Below are positions 60,501 to 64,000 of a DNA stretch of 64,000 bases, in pieces. The notes beneath the pieces are model-generated. The model saw only the letters and a list, made by a program, of their open reading frames with translations. It was not told the DNA's origin and made no database searches. How positions within the stretch are numbered: position 1 is the stretch's first letter; every line of letters begins with the position of its first letter. Origin of the DNA: Bacteroidales bacterium (lineage in GTDB: Bacteria > Bacteroidota > Bacteroidia > Bacteroidales > WCHB1-69); assembly GCA_017961265.1 (NCBI GenBank), contig JAGCXN010000037.1, forward strand, positions 1-64,000. The letters run 5' to 3'. Made by a program: the position numbers and the translations under genes.

Positions 60501-62479
60501 CTACATACTATTTGCGGGTGGAGGGTAGCTACTGTACGGTAGAAACCAGCGTCAGTGTGTTGGTCTCGGATTTCTTTCTCAGCTCCGTAGGTAATTATGT
60601 GTTATGTTATGGTGACAGTATGATGATTTCGGTCACACCAAGTGTGGCGGGTGCCTATACCTATAGCTGGCAGCCTGCGGGCTCAATAGTGAGCGGAGGA
60701 AATACCGCCACTCCGTGGGTGCAACCCTTGCAGCATACAGTCTATACCGTGACGGCGACGAATGAGTACGGCTGTACGGTCATGATGGACGTGCCTGTGC
60801 AAATCCGCCGTTTTGAGTCGGAGGTGATAGTGACGGATGCCTCCTGCAACGGCACTCTTGACGGCATTGTGTCATTGACGGTGACGGGTGGGGTGCCTCC
60901 CTACTTCTATAGCTGGTCAAATGGTGCCACATCTGCCAACCTGACCAATCTGGCGGCAGGGGTCTATACGGTTACGGTCACCGATAATACCAGCTGTAAA
61001 GGTGTGGATAGTTTCTATGTCAGCCAGCCGGCCCCGTTGGTGGTGCAGCAAGTGCAGATGCATCCGGTATTTTGCGACCAGAACTGCAACGGTTGGGTAT
61101 CCGTAACCGCCAGCGGCGGGACGAACCCCTACCAGTATTATTGGCTGCATGGTGACTCGGATTGTGTGGCTGACAGCCTCTGTGCGGGCATTTACACGGT
61201 GGAGGTGACGGACAGCCACGGATGCCGCGTCACAGGAAGCTACTCTGTCACAGACTCCTCTTCCTTTGATTTGGCCTACCAGCTTCGTCCTCTATCCTGC
61301 GCAGGAGATTGTGACGCGGCGATAACCCTTACCACCGACTTCGCGCCGTTTGCCCATCAGGTAGTGTGGAACCAGAATCCGGAATGGAATGATGACTCGC
61401 TGACAAATTTGTGTGCAGGCGCATATCAGGCAGTTATTAATGTGGAAAATGGTTGTTCCTATCATATTTATTTGCAAATAGATGAGATTAACGTCCTCCA
61501 ATTTGTCAATCTGTTCGTCACTGCTCCGCTTTGCTATGGCGATTCCAATGCGGTGATACAGACGGATGTTATCGGAGGAACTTCTCCTTATATTATGGCT
61601 GTGAACGGTGCTGTGGCGGAATTTCCTGTCAGTGGTCTTGCGCCGGGCATATACTCTGTTTCGGTTATGGATGTGTCCGGGTGTCAGGTGGACACTTTCG
61701 TGGAAATTGTTCAGCCTGATCCGCTGCTGCTGTCAGAAAATCATATTTCACCCCCTTGTCCCGAAATTTGTATCGGTGCCATTAATCTGTCGATGGAAGG
61801 GGGGACGATTCCCTACCGCTATTTATGGAGTAATGGGTCCGAAGATCCGTCGGTGGCAGGGTTGTGCACTGGCGACTATGCCGTCACGGTCACTGACCGT
61901 AACGGATGTGTGGCCACGCTGTCATTGGAACTCACTGACTCTACAGCCTTTCCGAGCGATATTACCGCATGGTGTGATGAGGATACGATATATGCCGGTG
62001 AGCTGACCCATCTGTATGCCACCGATCTGGGGGCGCCGTTCCAATACCAATGGATTCCGCCCGTAGATGTGGAAAATCCGACGAATGCCGCCTCTGTGGC
62101 CCGTCCGGTGACCACTACACAGTATGTCATCATAGTGACGGATGAGTTCGGCTGCACCCGCACCGACACTGTGTCGGTTTACGTGCGCGATGTGATTTGC
62201 GAGGAGCCCTACGTCTTCGTGCCGAACGCCTTCACTCCCAACGGCGACGGGAAGAATGACATTCTGTACGTGCGGGGCGAGGTGGTCAGCGAGGTCAGCT
62301 TCAAAGTATATGACCGTTGGGGCGAGAAGGTTTTCGAGACCAATGACCTCACAAAGGGTTGGGACGGGACTTTCCGTGGGCAGCCGTGCGAGCCGGGCGT
62401 TTACGACTACCATTTGCAGGTGACATGTCTTGGAATGAAGCGTTATTTCAAGAAGGGCAATGTGACTTTATTGCGATAG
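57560..62479 (+). CDS. Large SBBP/PKD/SprB-repeat surface protein with T9SS type B domain
   Basis: This 1639-residue exported protein is counted from the ATG at 57560; an ATG at 57533 would add nine residues before the signal (SVMLLMAAVFVLPSLYAH). The first about 250 residues (RQWDERVLFKASLHGGALFAEQ and similar) are followed by SBBP beta-propeller repeats (HFSTYLGGSGTEVPHSLV, YVASSTQSWDFPVTDGAF). A PKD domain (FWDFGDGTTSTEEQPFHTY) and SprB-type repeats with GGVPPYFYSWSNGATSANL follow. The C-terminus begins FVPNAFTPNGDGKNDILYV, the type B/gliding-motility-associated sorting domain. It is probably a surface adhesin. Confidence 0.93.
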   Translation: MALKNSVLRIGKSVMLLMAAVFVLPSLYAHHRDSLTAEGVEFVRNDRQWDERVLFKASLHGGALFAEQDGFTFVLLHPQQLKEFYAAKFDPSSARSNGIIDAAAYKLVFDGANPAVSVSGHEEIQGYNNYYIGNDASRWSTRVPKYREVFYENLYEGIDLSLTQSASHLKYEFTVAPGASPSQICMNYEGIENLVVSKGNLIVSTSVMQVMELQPYAYQEDENGLRETVPCRYKVNRRRLTFEVGSYDPTRPLVIDPVLIFASYSGSTADNWGYTATYDKEGNLYSGGNVFSVGYPVTTGTFQVDFAGGSTDIAISKFDAGGSFLHFSTYLGGSGTEVPHSLVVNDNNELYVLGTSSSSDFPVTADAFDTSFNGGEAYVLTTTVRFTDGSDIVLAKFNDIGTQLLGATYVGGSGNDGLNTVSSLRKNYADEARGEIIIDGHSNVYVASSTQSWDFPVTDGAFDTAFCGGNQDACIIKFNHNLTNMIWCSYLGGMGDDAAYSIVLSEDNSLYVCGGTTSSDLPTTLSVVQPVYGGGDNDGYIAHIDPNGTQIQQLTYLGKDGYDQAYLVKNDKQGNPHIFGQTYASGTVWVTNADWYIPNGGQFLTKLTPELDSVIWSTAFGTGSIGLDISPTALLVDLCNNIYMSGWGSPSINGGQGGTSGLPITADAFQTTTDNNDYYFLCISDDASQLVYATYFGSPHAREHVDGGTSRFDNHGRIYQAVCAGCGNYDDFPTTEGAWSQTNNSTNCNIGVIKFDFNLPAVVADFNIPNTVCAPIMLEFHNNSQRISDSTAFFWDFGDGTTSTEEQPFHTYAQSGTYLITLVAQDAGSCNFADTAYRELVVLSNSNNVLGDVGICLGDFIQIGIPPSGSSMITYEWQPQEGLSNPSISNPIAAPEVSTTYYLFVSDGVCIDTITQFVEVENLQVDAGFDRVVCAGNSIVLSPVISGGAEHYYWSLSPDFSSYINTDFTNPQVEVWPTSATTYYLRVEGSYCTVETSVSVLVSDFFLSSVGNYVLCYGDSMMISVTPSVAGAYTYSWQPAGSIVSGGNTATPWVQPLQHTVYTVTATNEYGCTVMMDVPVQIRRFESEVIVTDASCNGTLDGIVSLTVTGGVPPYFYSWSNGATSANLTNLAAGVYTVTVTDNTSCKGVDSFYVSQPAPLVVQQVQMHPVFCDQNCNGWVSVTASGGTNPYQYYWLHGDSDCVADSLCAGIYTVEVTDSHGCRVTGSYSVTDSSSFDLAYQLRPLSCAGDCDAAITLTTDFAPFAHQVVWNQNPEWNDDSLTNLCAGAYQAVINVENGCSYHIYLQIDEINVLQFVNLFVTAPLCYGDSNAVIQTDVIGGTSPYIMAVNGAVAEFPVSGLAPGIYSVSVMDVSGCQVDTFVEIVQPDPLLLSENHISPPCPEICIGAINLSMEGGTIPYRYLWSNGSEDPSVAGLCTGDYAVTVTDRNGCVATLSLELTDSTAFPSDITAWCDEDTIYAGELTHLYATDLGAPFQYQWIPPVDVENPTNAASVARPVTTTQYVIIVTDEFGCTRTDTVSVYVRDVICEEPYVFVPNAFTPNGDGKNDILYVRGEVVSEVSFKVYDRWGEKVFETNDLTKGWDGTFRGQPCEPGVYDYHLQVTCLGMKRYFKKGNVTLLR

Positions 62480-62809
62480 AATTGCGGAAAAAAAGAAATG
62501 AATTGTAATTCAGGGTTCAAAATCGAGAGAATTTTGATATAAAAATGCGCGTTGTGGACAAAAAAATGAAAAAAAATAGCCATAGCGTATTCCGAAAGAA
62601 AATAATTGTATATTTGCCGTCCCTAAAAAAGGAAAGAAGCGGAGTTGAAAAATCCGACTGTTTTTATTATAATACATTGTATTATAATGTTTTAAAATAT
62701 GGATTGAAAAATGTGTGAGAGTTTGGTTTGCGTCTTTTTGAAGGGAAAATGTTCCGAAATGTCGGGCAAACGAAAAGGAATTTAGTAATAACTTAATAAT
62801 ATAAAGTAG
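62480..62809. other. Leader and promoter of the rpmD-rplO-secY genes
   Basis: These 330 bp have no gene. TATATTTG (62609-62616) fits the -7 consensus and would give a long leader of about 190 nt to rpmD. Inside the leader lies a perfect inverted repeat ATTATAATAC-att-GTATTATAAT (62666-62688). Such a leader is compatible with ribosomal-protein autoregulation, which is inference. Confidence 0.55.
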
Positions 62810-62989
62810 ATGAAAAAGCTTAAAGTTACACAAGTAAGAAGTTCGATTGGCCGTCCTGCGCGCCAAAAGAGATCTCTGCAGGCATTAGGCCTCCGGAAAA
62901 TGCACCAAAGCGTAGAACATGAGGGAACCCCGCAGATTCTGGGTATGATTGACTCCGTCAAGCACCTCGTAACCGTTGAGGAAATTTAA
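62810..62989 (+). CDS. rpmD: 50S ribosomal protein L30
   Basis: This 59-residue protein has the L30 signature: VTQVRSSIGRPARQKRSL, LGLRKMHQSVEHEGTP, GMIDSVKHLVTVEE. It binds 23S rRNA in the large subunit. In most bacteria it is preceded by rpsE in the spc operon; here its upstream neighbour is the T9SS surface protein, 330 bp away. rplO follows after 39 bp. Confidence 0.95.
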   Translation: MKKLKVTQVRSSIGRPARQKRSLQALGLRKMHQSVEHEGTPQILGMIDSVKHLVTVEEI

Positions 62990-63028
62990 TTAGAAATTTG
63001 ATTTAAAAACAATTAGAAGAAGAACGAT

Positions 63029-63499
63029 ATGAACTTACATACTTTAAAACCGGCAGAAAATTCAACTAAGGGAAGCAAGAGAGTAGGACGCGGACAAGGC
63101 TCTGGCAAGGGCGGTACCTCCACCCGTGGTCACAAGGGCGCACAGTCCCGTTCAGGTTACAGCCGCAAAATCGGTTTCGAAGGTGGTCAGATGCCTATCT
63201 ACCGTATCCTCCCGAAACGTGGCTTCAAGAACATCAACCGCGTGGAATACAATGCTATCAACATCAGCACCCTGCAGAAGATTAGCGAAAAGACCAATCT
63301 TACTGAAATTACTCCCGATGTTTTGATTGCCAATGGTTTAGCAAAGAAAAAAGATTTGATTAAGATTTTGGGCAAGGGTGAACTTTCTTGCAAACTGACC
63401 GTGTCTGCCCATGCTTTCTCCGCTACGGCCAAGGAAGCCATCGAAAAGAATGGTGGTGCCATCAGCGTGATCGGTGCTCCCGCAGCAGACCAACAATAA
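63029..63499 (+). CDS. rplO: 50S ribosomal protein L15
   Basis: This 156-residue protein has the L15 hallmarks: MNLHTLKPAENSTKGSKRVG, then the Gly/Arg-rich GRGQGSGKGGTSTRGHKGAQ, GFEGGQMPIYRILPKRGF and the C-terminal KLTVSAHAFSATAKEAIE. It is a large-subunit assembly protein. The gene lies between rpmD and secY in the usual order, 24 bp before secY. Confidence 0.97.
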   Translation: MNLHTLKPAENSTKGSKRVGRGQGSGKGGTSTRGHKGAQSRSGYSRKIGFEGGQMPIYRILPKRGFKNINRVEYNAINISTLQKISEKTNLTEITPDVLIANGLAKKKDLIKILGKGELSCKLTVSAHAFSATAKEAIEKNGGAISVIGAPAADQQ

Positions 63500-63523
63500 C
63501 AAAACCTTTAATCATATCCATAG

Positions 63524-64000
63524 ATGAAAAGATTTATTGAAACCATAAAGAACATTTTCAAGATTGAAGACCTCCGTAAGAGAATTCTCTACACGTTGGC
63601 CATCATCTTGATTTACCGTCTCGGTACGCACATCGTGCTGCCGGGCGTGCACCCTGGTGCATTGGCAGAGTTCTCCAAACAGGCCAGTAGCGGTCTGCTC
63701 GGTCTTTTGGACCTCTTCTCCGGCGGCGCCTTCTCCAACGCCTCCATCTTCGCGTTGGGTATCATGCCGTATATCTCCGCCTCCATCGTCATCCAGCTGC
63801 TTACGCTTGTAGTGCCTTATTTCCAGCGCTTGCAGAAGGAAGGCGAAAGTGGCCGTAAACAGATCAACAAGATTACCCGCTACCTGACCATCGCTGTTGT
63901 GGCTATCCAGGCTCCCGCCTACATCGCCAACCTCGAGGGACAGTACGGTATTCAGGCTCTTTCCACAAACATGCTGAACACCAAGATTCTTGGCATTTCG
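63524..64000 (+). CDS. secY: Preprotein translocase subunit SecY (5' part, cut by window end)
   Basis: The first 159 codons are present. They open [20 protein letters not shown] and continue with the first membrane helix ([21 protein letters not shown]), the plug-region segment [22 protein letters not shown] and the second helix pair ([20 protein letters not shown]). This is the channel of the Sec translocon in the inner membrane. The gene runs beyond 64000 and its remainder cannot be judged. Confidence 0.97.
   Translation, partial: MKRFIETIKNIFKIEDLRKRILYTLAIILIYRLGTHIVLPGVHPGALAEFSKQASSGLLGLLDLFSGGAFSNASIFALGIMPYISASIVIQLLTLVVPYFQRLQKEGESGRKQINKITRYLTIAVVAIQAPAYIANLEGQYGIQALSTNMLNTKILGIS

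Overview
The window is a chromosomal segment of a Bacteroidota bacterium, most likely order Bacteroidales. Evidence for this is the -7 boxes of TAnnTTTG type before many genes, the type IX secretion (T9SS) C-terminal sorting domains, the lpxD-lpxC pair and the Rpn-family nucleases. I cannot place it to genus. A complete-looking siphovirus-type prophage of about 46.2 kb (4223..50435) sits in it, inserted at the 3' end of a tRNA-Ser(CGA) gene. A 29-bp direct repeat of the tRNA 3' end marks both junctions, and a tyrosine integrase lies next to the intact tRNA.

Left host flank (1-4222): uracil-DNA glycosylase, a small lipoprotein, an Rpn-type PD-(D/E)XK nuclease, a DUF2461 protein and an RluE-type pseudouridine synthase. 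Right host flank (50409-64000): tRNA-Ser, lpxD, lpxC (without the FabZ fusion common in this phylum), a second Rpn nuclease, miaB, a secreted C10 cysteine peptidase with a T9SS domain, a 1639-residue SBBP/PKD/SprB-repeat surface protein with a type B T9SS domain, then rpmD-rplO-secY. The ribosomal genes begin at rpmD with their own promoter, so the usual rpsE-rpmD linkage appears broken here.

Prophage layout, almost entirely on the + strand: a lysis-like cassette at the far left (HTH proteins, holin-like protein, amidase endolysin, spanin-like protein); a single large primase-helicase followed by an array of ACAAGACAAA repeats that may be the replication origin; then four late transcription units. 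Unit 1 is ClpP-like prohead protease/scaffold, capsid and probable tail tube. Unit 2 is packaging, with a PLD-like protein and small and large terminase. Unit 3 is portal, connector and tail-completion genes. Unit 4 is tape measure and tail tip. Each late unit is preceded by the same promoter: a GTCC box exactly 27 nt upstream of TATCTTTG or TAACTTTG, with only 15-17 nt between the -7 box and the start codon. I read this as a phage-specific late promoter.

Between the late units lie three cargo islands with ordinary host-type promoters: (i) one AT-rich gene (14708); (ii) an AT-rich membrane-protein gene plus a 3.4-kb accessory cassette (RadC-like, ArdC-like and small proteins, a candidate structured RNA, and GTCAGAC-loop hairpins); (iii) a T9SS-sorted lectin-like protein, a 3002-residue SpvB/FG-GAP/RHS protein whose tip is a metzincin-type metalloprotease, a small secreted candidate immunity protein and an orphan RHS tip remnant. 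A repeat of about 120 bp ending in a covarying terminator closes each island. The most interesting proposal is that this phage has a regular cargo-bay architecture, in which insulated, host-expressed accessory genes sit between late operons driven by one shared phage promoter.
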